In this document: in pieces, positions 23,346 through 33,200 of the stretch
Numbering within the stretch: the first letter of the stretch is position 1
Layout: every line of letters starts with the position of its first letter
From: Gnetum montanum
Lineage: Eukaryota > Streptophyta > Gnetopsida > Gnetales > Gnetaceae
DNA length: 54,713 nucleotides
NCBI GenBank assembly: GCA_015680685.1
Contig: MNCI01035738.1
Coordinates: forward strand, 1 to 54,713
Reading direction: 5' to 3'
The notes under the pieces: generated by a model
Told to the model about the DNA's origin: nothing
Database searches by the model: none
Seen by the model: only the letters and a program-made list of their open reading frames with translations
Made by a program: the position numbers and the translations under genes

Positions 23346-23599
23346 CATTGACACTAACATGTCTAATAAAAGTACAATTTTTCAACTTACTTTGATTAGA
23401 AATTTATAAAGGACCAAGTTCAAATACCTTCTTGGAAGAGTTTGAATTCCCTTACACTTACAAGAATTCTTCTTTGGCTTTGTGCACTCCCATTATTTAT
23501 TACCTAATTCAATTATAACATATATCTCTACCTTGATCTTTTCCTCTTCAAGGCCATTTTCTTCTTCCTCCTCTCCTTAAACAAGTAGACTTCCTTTCC

Positions 23600-24547
23600 T
23601 TCTTCTTTTGTTCATGTTCTTCATTCTTATTCAATGACTTCCTTGACTTGTGAGTTGTTTCTTTCTAATCCCTTCTCTTATTTTTTTTCTTCTTTAAGCC
23701 AAAATTTTTGATTTTCATTTCAACCTTTAGGGTAAGATCATATGCTTCATCAAGAGTATTAAGCTCATAGAATACTACTTCTTACAAATATTTCATCCTT
23801 AATCCACTAATGAAGCTAGAATCTTGTCAATGTGCATTTTAATGAACATCAACCTTTTCCAAAGCTTTACAAAATTCAACATAATAATATTTTACCTATT
23901 GATCTCCTTGTTTAAGAAATTTCAACTTCTTAATGGCTTCATGAAGGAAGGATGTCTTTTCAAACTTTTTCTTTAGCATAAATTCCATGAGTTGTCAACT
24001 CGTAATAGGTCTCCCATATTCTTCAAAGTACTTGAGACATTCCTTGTCCCACCATTTGGTTGTTAATCCTTCAATTTTTCTCTTAACAACATGAATTATT
24101 GATGCACTAGAATGTTGCTCAATAAGAAAATACTTATTCATAAATCTAATTAAGAAAGATAAAAATTTGTATCTTCATCACCTTTGAATATGGGAATATC
24201 CACATGAGTAACTCTTAAAGCACTTCTTAAAATCTTTATAAATCTTTCATCATCATTTACCTCATTATTATGAAGAAAAGAATACTTTTGCTTATACATT
24301 TAAGTTCTAGTCTCTTCTTCCCTTGGAGTCCTTTGATCATTTCTTCCTCTTGACCTTTGCAAAGATGCAATAGGATTCTCTTCAATCTCCTCTTCACTTC
24401 TTCTTAAAGTTTATGCAAAATATTGGTACTTGTAAACCATGCCTTTGGAAAGGACTTCTTGCATTTCAAGAACAAAATCCTTAAAGAAGTTTAGAGCTCT
24501 TGAAACTCATGTTCAAGCTCTTGATTATTCTTCATATTAGAAGTCAT
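23600..24547 (-). pseudogene. G3 Gag remnant
   Basis: A start at ATG (minus) 24547 reads 'MTSNMKNNQELEHEFQEL'. Further in, the Retrotrans_gag landmarks appear across frames: 'VDIPIFKGDED', 'GLTTKWWDKECL', 'PITSWQLMEFMLKKKF' and 'LHEAIKKLKFLKQGD' (normally FxGxxNPExYLxW, AxxWWD, TWxELKxxLRxRF). A lysine-rich tail follows at about 23560-23720. At least ten stops and several frameshifts make it non-functional. It is a different Gag type from the Athila-like one in G1, G2 and G4. Confidence 0.65.
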
Positions 24548-24849
24548 ACCTTTCTATATATCTAAAGGTAAAATCTTAGGCAACAATATGAAATCTTCAA
24601 GCAACTCCTTTCAATTCAAGGTAACAAGGTACTAAACCCTAACACAAATTATAATGAAGATGTAATTAACTTCAAACTCTAGCCTTTCAAGAAAATGGAT
24701 GCCCAATTACTAAATAAAAACTTTACCATACAAGATTTAAGTAGTCTTTACCACTCTTAGGTTTTCCAAAATCCTAAGTGGTTGTAAAGCTTTAAAATTC
24801 TTCAAAAGCTTGATGAATATCACCAATTTATGTGGATTTCTACAAAGTA

Positions 24850-24865
24850 GTACTCTAATACAAAT
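24850..24865 (-). promoter_or_regulatory. G3 primer-binding site (initiator tRNA-Met like)
   Basis: The minus strand reads ATTTGTATTAGAGTAC just inside the 5' LTR, similar to TTGGTATCAGAGC. This differs from the tRNA-Asp site of the other Ty3 elements in the window. Confidence 0.5.
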
Positions 24866-24866
24866 A

Positions 24867-25727
24867 TGGTATGGAGCATGCCTCAATAGATTCAAAAAGG
24901 ATCCATTCCATAAATTTCCTAAGCAAATTAAGCTTATCAAATAATTTCAACACAAATGAATGTAGAAAATTCTCCCTTTTATTAAGAAAACTCTCAAAAT
25001 GTAGAGAAATACATCAAGAGTGAGGAAACAAGCTCAACTCACAACTCTTCCAAGGATCTTAGAGGCCATACGTGTCCACTCTCAATTCTCAATTACTCAC
25101 AATGGATCCAAAGCTCAAGACAAGATAGTTATAAGATATTTTCTTGACCTCTTTCAAGTACTCTCCCATACCTACATTCAAACTCTCTTACATAAGCTCT
25201 CAAGAGACATCTCAAATCTCTCAATTAACTCTCTTCTCTCACTCTTATCCAAACCAAGGACTCACTTTTATTTATATCCTCTTGGTATGACCTTTCATCT
25301 TCCTTTACATTCAAAAATACAAATTAATTTTGATTGCTCATCATAGACATCTTGTGGTCTAAGAAAATATCTTACCTGAGTGTAGATGAGTTGTAGGAGA
25401 TGTCTTGTGAGTAGGATGAGACATCTATCATGAAGAGAAGATTTCTATACTCAAGAGTAGATGTCTATATCCCAAAGGAAACATCTATCATGTAGGGGAG
25501 ATGTCTATCTTAGTAGGGCTAAACTTCAAGATACTAATTTTGAGGTCTAGAACATCTAGACACCTTCAAACAAGTCCCCATTGATCCCAAAACCCCTTAA
25601 ACTCAACAAAGTAGGTCCCAAACATGCCAAACCACCCTAGAATCATCATCAAAAAGGCAAACACAAGAAGACACACACATCCAAAATACACTAATATTTG
25701 GAAAAGGGATAGGTGATGTCTTCATCA
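24867..25727 (-). mobile_element. G3 5' LTR
   Basis: Partner of 21467-22279. It contains many AGACATC/GATGTCT units (for example near 25346, 25397, 25420, 25468, 25508). It ends 'gatgtcttcatca', with TCAAG outside at 25728-25732. Confidence 0.85.
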
Positions 25728-25732
25728 TCAAG

Positions 25733-26119
25733 TCTTGCACTTGGCTTCAAATGACATACTATAATTGGATCTATAAGGATTCAAATATCTAGCTCATTTA
25801 GACACATTGGAACCATATGTAACAATGAATTAAGGCCTTAGTATTTTTACTATCAATGCTTTGTAATGACTCTATTCATTTTAAGGCTCATGATGTTTCC
25901 TTTTGATCTTAAGAATATCCTAGGTTCTTGGGTCCTCAACCTTCTTAATTTTTGGTATCATGGCCAATTTCTCTTAAGTTCTTCAATCAATCCTCTTGAG
26001 TTAAGGATCACCATTTTTTACTTTTCCCCTAGGGTTTTTTGAATGGTGACTAATGTATGGCTACTCTTGTTCTTTTTATTTTAATACATTAGTGATTTCC
26101 CTTAGAAAGTAGCAAATCT
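25733..26119. other. Unassigned AT-rich sequence right of G3
   Basis: No open frame, repeat or transposon landmark recognised. It may contain the worn 5' part of the LINE remnant that follows. Confidence 0.35.
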
Positions 26120-26430
26120 TATGATTCAATGGATTAGAAAGAGTTAATGCTATGGCTAAACGAAATAGTTTGAACTCATAGTAATAAATAAAAAGTTACA
26201 TGAAGTTATCATCAAGCTCAAGGATAGTAAATCAAAATAATAATTTTAAATTTTGAAGCCAAATTAATTTCAAGTAAGGCTATCCTTTATCTCAAACTCT
26301 CTTTGTCTCTTCATTGATGAGCTACAAGATTGGATGTGTAGTAGAAAACATAGATATAATGTATAAATAGGTTCTCAAATAGTAAGCCTACTTCTTTATG
26401 CAAATGATTTTGCTTTAACATCTAGATTTT
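26120..26430 (+). pseudogene. LINE remnant L-A, RT palm up to the YADD box
   Basis: Plus-strand text at about 26270-26430 reads 'LFIDELQDWM' and 'SLLLYANDFALTSR', corresponding to the LINE RT blocks (QGCPLSPxLFxLFIDEL and LLLYADDIALxSR). The catalytic YADD has become YAND. Copia C2 is inserted within a few residues of this box. The RT resumes after C2 with 'VNVKETKMMI' at about 32693-32725. Confidence 0.65.
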
Positions 26431-26431
26431 T

Positions 26432-27521
26432 TGGATCATTGAACTTAGAAAAGAGGGATGAATAAGTTTCCAAATTTAAAACTTGCTAACACAAAGCACA
26501 CAAGTCAATTTTAATGTGGTTCCCCAACTTGGGTAGTCCACACTCAAAGGGTAGATGGCAAGCACACCTTCAAACTTTGTTACTCTCAAAATGTGGTTGA
26601 AGGGTCCACACCCTATATAGTTTTCAAGCCCTACTTTGAAGTGGTGTACTACAACACTAATCACTCAACCCTCACAAGGTCCCATCAAGCTTGGAAATGT
26701 GGTTTCAAGGATTTCACAACCTTTACAATATTTCAGCTCCACACTAAAGTGTTATACCACAACACCAACAACTCAATCCCACAAGATCTTTACATGCTCA
26801 AGCACATCAACCTTGCAAGGTAATCAAGAACAATAATTACAAGGAATGATTGCAACTATATTTGTTGATCAATGTATAGTTAGGTATAGCACACTTTACA
26901 ATGCCAAAATGGTAAGACAATGAAGAGAAATATATAATTAAATGATTGCACATGATTATACAATGAATACAACAAGCCTTGCACATTTTCCAATTCATAT
27001 CAAGTCTTCTTATAGATGCTATGTTTCTAAATCTATCTTTGAACTCATGTAATAGCTAGCCAATGGTCACTAATACTCATGGAAGATGTCTTTCCCATGC
27101 CTAAGGTGTCTCTTTGAATTTTCCTTCAATTCTTGGAAGACATATTTGTTTTCTAAAAAACAACTTTTTGAAGTCTCTACTTTGGAAGAAATCTTTGTCT
27201 TATGGAAGATGTCTTTCTAGACTTGGTCTAAAATCTATAAAGATGCCTTTGTTTCTAAAAGGAGTCTTTGTCTAAGAAAGATGTCTTGCTATTTCTGAAT
27301 ACATCTTTGTTTTGAGTTTACTCCAAATCTGCCAAGACATCTACTACTTTCTAGAGACATCTTTCTTCACCTTCCCTTGCACGATGAATGCATCATTCCT
27401 TTTCCATAGCTTTGCTCAATCCAAGTTCTTGTCCTACAAGCACAACAACTACACACACATACAAACAAACTTGTTTTTCATTTTTCTTAATGTTTAACAT
27501 ACCAAAACCAAAAGGTCCACA
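26432..27521 (-). mobile_element. C2 3' LTR
   Basis: It runs TGGATCATTGAACTTAG to GGTCCACA and aligns with 31553-32610 throughout, for example 'ttttaatgtggttccccaact' and 'ctcaaaatgtggttgaaggg'. The region 27080-27370 is packed with AAGATGTCTT/AGACATCT units. Confidence 0.9.
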
Positions 27522-27536
27522 ATCTTCCCCTTTTTG
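27522..27536 (-). promoter_or_regulatory. C2 polypurine tract
   Basis: The minus strand reads CCAAAAAGGGGAAGAT immediately before the LTR start TGTGGACC. Confidence 0.75.
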
Positions 27537-27814
27537 GTAATGTCTAAAACGTAATAAAAATGGGTTATTCATGTTCCAATAACAAGACATTTTACCTAGT
27601 TCTCCCACTTTTTGGACATAACCAAAAAGGTGAAACAAACTCCCCCTAAATAGATGCATAGAAAAAATAAAATGTTTTTGGTGTTTTGGATTTTGTATTT
27701 TTGTCTGATTTTATTTTATTTGGAATAAAAATAGATAGAATGATAATACTCACATGATAGGACAAGGTCCTATCCCCATATCCTTGCATAAAGATGCCAA
27801 TCAATGTTTATCCA

Positions 27815-28430
27815 AGGGTTTTGTGAAGCCATTAGCTAGTTCACTCTTAGTTCCAATGAACTCTAGTCTAGCATAACCACACTATGTATGCTCCCATATG
27901 AAATGATGAAGAATCTCAATATGGTTGATATGAGAATATTAAATTGGATTCTTGTTCATGTTGATGGTGCTCTTGTTCTCACAATAAATAGGAGTTTAGT
28001 TTGCATGCATGCCTAAATCTTTGAGAGTTTCCTTCATCCAAAGTATTTGAGCATAAAAACTACTAGCAAAGATGTATTTAGCTTTCATAGTTGAAAGATT
28101 TGTAGAGGTTTCATTCTTGGTTTTCCAAGAAATGAGATTTCTTCCTAAGAAGAAGCAATTACCACTCATGCTACAATGATCATTAGAACATCTTTCTTAA
28201 TCTGCACCACAATAACTAGCAAGATCAAGGAAGGAATCCTTTGGATACCAAAGACCCTAGTTAGTACTACCTTTTAAGTAGTTAAATATTCATTTAATAG
28301 CCTAGTAGTGAGAATCTTTTGGAGCTGACTAATATCTAGCATACAATCCTACACTTAAGCCTATACACAGTTGACTAGCAATTAGATAAAGAATACTACC
28401 AATCATACCTCTATAAAGCTTGGGATCAAC
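27815..28430 (-). pseudogene. C2 RNase H domain
   Basis: The minus-strand reading is largely continuous: 'YRGMIGSILYLIASQLCIGL', 'IFNYLKGSTN', 'GLWYPKDSFLDLASYC', 'STMKAKYIFASSFYAQILWM', 'HIEILHHFIWEH' and 'ELANGFTKPLD'. These are the standard Copia RT-RNase H connection and RNase H blocks, including the KxKY (normally EAEY) and H-I-E-I-x-H-H-F motifs. RNase H removes the RNA strand after cDNA synthesis. Some catalytic acids and several codons are mutated, including stops. Confidence 0.85.
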
Positions 28431-29240
28431 TTACTTTTCTTGATCATCTTTAACAAGTTTAAAATTTTCACTTGTTGAAGTACTTTTAACTTTAACATCA
28501 GCCAAACCATATTTTAGTAGAAGATCTTCTACATACTTGGTTTGACATAAGAAGGTTCCATCAGGTGTTTAATAGATTTGAAACCCAAGAAAGTTCTTGA
28601 GTTCTCCCATCATGCTCATTTTGAATTCAAACTACATAAGATCAGAAAACTTCTTGCAAAGAATTTCATTAGTGACATGAAAAATAATATCATCAACATA
28701 GATTTGAATAATTAACAGATCTTTACCTTCTCTTTTAAGAAATAATGTAACATCATATTTACCCCTTTTGAATCCATTTGACATGAGATTTTGAGAAAAC
28801 CTTTCATACCAAGATCTTGGAGCTTGTTTAAGATCATAGAGAGCTTTCTTGAGTTTTTAGAAATGATCAATCTTGGTTGAATCAACAAATCCCTTACGTT
28901 ACTCAACGTATACTTCTTCTTGAATGGCTCCATTTAAGAAGGCACTTTCAACATCCATTTGATAAAGCTTGATGTTGTTAATACTAGCATAGGCAAGAAT
29001 AATTCTATTAGATTCTAGCCTATCAAATAAAGCAAAAGTTTCATCAAAATCTATACCTTCTTGTTGGTTGTATCCTTTGGCAACCAATATAGCTTTGTTT
29101 TTAATGATGTTTCCATTATCATCAATCTTGTTCCCAAATATCCATTTTGTTCCAATAATAGGTTTATTAGATGGCCTAGGAGTTAATTCCCATACATCAT
29201 TTTTAGCCAATTAAACAAGTTCATCTTGCATAGAAAAAAT
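28431..29240 (-). pseudogene. C2 reverse transcriptase
   Basis: The open stretch 28899-29210 reads 'DVWELTPRPSNKPIIGTKWI', 'AKGYNQQEGIDFDETFA' and 'LYQMDVESAFLNGAIQEEVY', textbook Copia RT (SIRE-like wording). Downstream, 'QIYVDDIIF' keeps the YVDD catalytic box intact (28690-28701). A stop near 28860 and others downstream break the frame. The RT copies element RNA to cDNA inside the particle. Confidence 0.9.
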
Positions 29241-30365
29241 CCAACCTTCCTCTTTTTCAGCTTCTTTAATGATTTTGGGTTCAAGCTAAGAGAGACAAGT
29301 AGACAAGGCATACATTTCTTTGAATTGGCTTCTAGTGTAAACACCATCTTGAACTTCCCCAATAACATCATTGAGAGAATGTTTTTTTTGCAAAGTCTGG
29401 GTAGTTTTGGTAGAGTGGAAGATGTCTCTTGATCATCATCATTTTCTTCCTCTTCATTATCACTACTAGGTTTTGAATTTTTATCATCTTGCACTAAAGT
29501 TGGGATAGATAGCTTTTGGAAGGAAACAACTTCATCATCAAGCTTAGGACTAGTAAGATCATAATCATCTATTTTGACATTTATGGTTTCCTCCACTGTA
29601 TTTGTTCTTTTGTTAAATACTCCATATGCTCTACTAACTAGAGAATATCCCAAGAAAATTTCCTCATCAGTTTTTGCATCAAACTTCCTCAAGTTATCTT
29701 TATCATTCAAAATANGTCCTCATCATTTTTTGCATCAAACTTCCTCAAGTTATCTTTATCATTCAAAATATAGCATTTTGAATTCAAACATGAAAATAAG
29801 ATACTGATGGCTTTCTGCTAGTCCATAATTCATAAGGACTTTTAGAAGTAAATTTTCTTACCATAACTCTATTAGATACATAACAGGGAGTGTTAATGGC
29901 TTCAGCCCAAAAGTGATGAGGAATGCTTCAATCATTTAATATTCTTCTCCTTATCTCATTCAAGATCCTCTTTTTCCATTGAGCTACACCATTTTATTGA
30001 GGAGTTCTTACAACAAAGAATTGATGTAAAGTGCCATTGAGTTGATAAAACTATTCAAATTTTGCATTTCTGAACTCACCTCCATTGTCACTTCTAATAA
30101 CTTTTATGGCATATCCTTTTTCTTATCTAATTACTAATTCTTAAAAATGATTAAACACATCATCTAAGTGATACAAAAAGGCAACCTAAGTAAAGCAAGA
30201 ATAATCATCAATAATGGTCAAAAAATATCTTTTCTTTCCTAAGCTAAGAGCTTGAATTGGACCAACCACATCCATATGAAGTAGATCTAAGCAATGAATA
30301 GTAGAAATAAAATTTTTCTAACCAAATATTACCCTTGTTTTTTTCCTTTTTGACAGGCTTCACAT
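29183..30365 (-). pseudogene. C2 integrase
   Basis: Minus-strand blocks in order are 'GPIQALSLGKKRYFLTIIDD', 'VIRSDNGGEFRNAKF', 'NGVAQWKKRILNEI', 'WAEAINTPCYVSNRV' and, in the open stretch 29183-29710, 'DEEIFLGYSLVSRAYGVFNK'. An acidic linker ('SSDNEEEENDDDQE') leads toward RT. The catalytic glutamate of the DDE triad, normally in NGVAERKNR, is read as glutamine here (codon at 29979-29981). A 54-base tandem duplication with a single N lies at 29661-29770 and looks like an assembly join. Confidence 0.85.
29661..29770. repeat. 54-base duplication around a single N (probable assembly join)
   Basis: 'tcctcatcagtttttgcatc' through 'attcaaaata' at 29661-29714 recurs at 29717-29770 with about one difference, separated by 'Ng'. 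Two contigs ending in the same sequence and joined through a one-base gap would look like this. Confidence 0.7.
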
Positions 30366-30870
30366 ATATTTAGATTAAAATCTTTAAGCTTAAGGAGATC
30401 ACGAACCATTTCTTTAAATACCAAGGTTTGGAGAATTTCCTTATTTGTGTGGCCCAATCTCCTATGCCAAGATGAGTATCATCTGCATAGCTTACTAAAC
30501 ACATGAATTCAAGGTTAACAAAATTTCCAAAAATAGTAGTGTACACATTTCCTTTTCTTAATCCTTCTAACACAACATTTTCAATAGATAAATCTTGTAT
30601 TCTACAACTATCTTTTAAAAAGGTAACATTAAAATTAGAGTCACAAAGTTGACAAACACTACGAAGATTATGTTTTAACCCATCAACAAAAAACACTATT
30701 TTCATAGTGGGTAGTCCCTTACCTTTTCCTCATATTGTTCCAATACCTATTATGGATGCTTCTGTGTCATCTCCAAATGTGACTATACCACAATTTTGTA
30801 TCTTGAAGTGGGTGAAGTAGGATTGCTCACTTTTCATGTGTCTTGAATAGCCCCTGTCAATATACTATGT
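30366..30870 (-). pseudogene. C2 aspartic protease
   Basis: Minus-strand text 'YIDRGYSRHMKSEQSYFTHF' corresponds to the Copia active-site block (LDSGCSRHM): DSG is DRG here. It continues with 'VTFGDDTEASIIGIGTI' and an open stretch (30370-30705) 'FFVDGLKHNLRSVCQLCDSN', the usual (V)LFVDGLKHNLLSISQLCD block. The damaged active site implies an inactive enzyme. It lies between the knuckle and integrase, as expected. Confidence 0.85.
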
Positions 30871-30973
30871 TCTAACAATTATCATTGGAGAGGGTAATTT
30901 GTGCCATCAAATTCTTCTTAAGCTTTCCTTCTTTCTCTTTCCAACCCTACATGGTTTTCTTTTTAGGCTGGTT

Positions 30974-31536
30974 TTACAAAGACCAAGAGTGGTGATGCAT
31001 TATAATATAACAATAAGCTTGAACATGACCAAATTTACCACAAAAGAAACATTTCAAGTAATTTATCCTAGAAGATTTTCCATACCTGCATGAATGTTGT
31101 TTTTGATTCTTGGGTTTCTCTAAAGAGATCTTGTTCAACTGCTCAAATAATCTTGTTAGTTTTTTTAATCTCAACCCTAAGGTCTGATTTTTCCCTTTTG
31201 AGGTAAGAGCATTCATCATCAAGAATTTTGATTTTTATTTTCTTGGCATGTAAATCATCTTTTATTTCAACACACAAATTTTGAAAAGAATGAACACTAT
31301 GGCAAAAAGTTTCATCGCTATCTTCAAAAAAAGGCATTATTTTGATAATCACAAGAATTGTTAACTTTACAATCATAGTCTTCTATCTTTCTAAATGTAA
31401 GCAAGGAAATAATATACTTACCTTGATAAAAGAGGTGTAAAATGAATTGAATGCACCAATTGATAGTGTTCATTAGGCTTCATCTAATGCTAAGTATCCC
31501 TTCCATGTTCACTCTTGAAAAGAGCAAGAGTACCAT
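30974..31536 (-). pseudogene. C2 Gag C-terminus with CCHC zinc knuckle (rest of gag deleted)
   Basis: The open stretch 30974-31222 contains 'CFFCGKFGHVQAYC', a perfect CX2CX4HX4C knuckle for RNA binding. Upstream on the minus strand (31143-31376) is charged, heptad-like text ('LKREKSDLRVEIKKTNKII'), as in SIRE Gag. The primer site follows at 31537, so the capsid-encoding part, normally over a kilobase, has been lost. Confidence 0.75.
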
Positions 31537-31550
31537 GCTCCAATACCACT
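31537..31550 (-). promoter_or_regulatory. C2 primer-binding site (initiator tRNA-Met)
   Basis: The minus strand reads AGTGGTATTGGAGC directly inside the 5' LTR, close to TGGTATCAGAGC. Confidence 0.75.
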
Positions 31551-31552
31551 TA

Positions 31553-32610
31553 TGGATCATTGAACTTAGAAAGGAAGGACGAATAAGTTTCACAATTTAA
31601 AACCTTCAAATATAAAGCATAAAATTCAATTTTAATGTGGTTCCCCAACTCGGGTAGTTCACACCCAAAGGGTAGATCACAAGGATACCTTCAAACTTTG
31701 TTGCTCTCAAAATGTGGTTGAAGGGTTCACACCTTGTACAATCTTCAAAACTTGCTTCAAAGTGTTGTACCACAACACTAATCACTCAATCCCGTGAGGT
31801 CCTTTCAAGCTTGAAAATGTGGTTTCAAGGCTTCCAGAACCTTTACATTCTTTGAGCTTTGCACCAAAGTGTTGTACCACACCACCAATAACCCAGCCCT
31901 GTAGGATCCCAAAAAGCTCAAGCACATCAACCCTGTAGGGTAGTCAAGAACAAGAATTACAAGGAATGATTGCAACACAATTTGCTAATCCTTGTACAAT
32001 TAGGTACAACACAGTTTACAATGCCAAAATAATAAAATAATGAAGATAAATAGAAAATTTAATGATTAAAAATGATTGTACAATGAATAGAGTAAGGCTT
32101 GCACATTTTCCAATATACATCAAGTCTTCTTATACAAGCCATGTTTCTAAATCCATCTTGGAACTCATGCAATAGCTAGCTAACAATCACTAAAGACATC
32201 TCTCTGAATTTGCCTTTAATTTTTGGAAAACATCTTTGTTTCCTAAAACATGTCTTTTTTAAGTCTCTACTTTGGAAGATTTCTTTTTCTTGTGGAAAAC
32301 ATCTTTCTAGACTTGGTCTAAAATCTATAATAACATTTTGTTCCATAAAAGACATCTTTGTTTGAGAAAGATGTCTTACTGTTTCTGAAGACATCTTTGT
32401 CTAAGTTCACTCCAAATCTACCAAGACATCTATTGCTTCCTAGAGACATCTTTCTTCACTTTCCTTTACATGATGATTGCATCATTCCTTGTCCATAGCT
32501 TTGCTCAATCCAAGTTCTTTTCCTACAAGCATAACAACTACACACACATACAAACAAACTTGATTTCCATTCTTTTAATGTTTCAACATACCAAAACCAA
32601 AAGGTCCACA
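31553..32610 (-). mobile_element. C2 5' LTR
   Basis: Partner of 26432-27521, from TGGATCATTGAAC to GGTCCACA, with the same AGACATCT/AAGATGTCTT array at about 32190-32450. ATTTT follows at 32611-32615. Confidence 0.9.
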
Positions 32611-33200
32611 ATTTTGAGAAAGGCATGTCTAATATGTCACAAATTTTAGAATAATTTTTTCATTTCTTCTAATTTTTAAGTTAATGTAAAGGAAACTAAA
32701 ATGATGATATGGAGCATAAGAAACACAGTTTAATTTTAAATTTCATGATCAAAATATATGAAGTGTAGACTCATTTGGATATTTGGATATTCAATATGTG
32801 AACAATTATAGATGGGATAAATGCATAAAGGAAATAATAGCTAGAGGAATAAAAGTTATTTATAAAATTAAAAAAAAATGCAAGGCATTAGGAGTTTGGG
32901 CTTTGAAGGTTAGACACCAAATATTTTAGCTAGCCATTTATACTATTGTGTTATATGATCTTTAGTTTAGACACATTTTAAGGAAAAAAATTGTAAGGCC
33001 ATTGAAAAGTATTCAATATATTTTTGCTTAATGAATTAAAGGTGAAAGTTTAAACAACCTATTCCATGCTTTCGTGAGAGTGTACTATACTCCCTTTTCA
33101 AGAAGAAGCTATTTATCATTCCTTATACTCAAAAATAGCAAATATAGAATAGATTAGATTTTCTAAACTTGAAGATAAAAAGGGTAAAGATGGTATTTTT
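32611..33200 (+). pseudogene. LINE remnant L-A, RT C-terminal part (continuation)
   Basis: Right of C2 the LINE resumes: 'EKGMSNMSQILE', 'VNVKETKMMI', 'VDSFGYLDIQYVNNYRWDKC', 'KKKCKALGVWALKVRHQIF' and 'IYTIVLYDL'. These match the LINE thumb/post-RT order (VNxxKTKxM, YLG, WxxC, LLYG). Frames shift several times. Together with 26120-26430 it identifies the target into which C2 inserted. Confidence 0.65.

Larger units (their letters stand above)
21467..25727 (-). mobile_element. Ty3-type element G3, gag-protease only
   Basis: Minus-strand element of 4,261 bases with LTRs at 21467-22279 (3') and 24867-25727 (5') and perfect TCAAG flanks. It has an initiator-Met-like primer site at 24850-24865 and a purine tract next to the left LTR. 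Only 2.6 kb of internal sequence remains, holding gag and a retropepsin-like region followed by a short unknown tail. RT, RNase H and integrase are absent, so this is a deletion derivative or a non-autonomous family unrelated in sequence to G1, G2 and G4. Confidence 0.8.
26432..32610 (-). mobile_element. Copia element C2 (SIRE/Maximus-like), inserted in LINE L-A
   Basis: Minus-strand element of about 6.2 kb with LTRs 26432-27521 (3') and 31553-32610 (5'). It has a Met-type primer site, an AAAAAGGGGAAGAT polypurine tract, and PR, IN, RT and RNase H in Copia order. Flanks are ATTTT on both sides if one extra T is allowed at 26431. Most of gag is missing: only about 460 bases lie between the primer site and the zinc knuckle. 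RT wording places it near the SIRE/Maximus lineage. Confidence 0.85.

Noticed and set aside
29226-29807. Plus-strand frames over C2 integrase
   Set aside because: They are complements of clear Copia integrase text, and one crosses the single N and the duplicated join.
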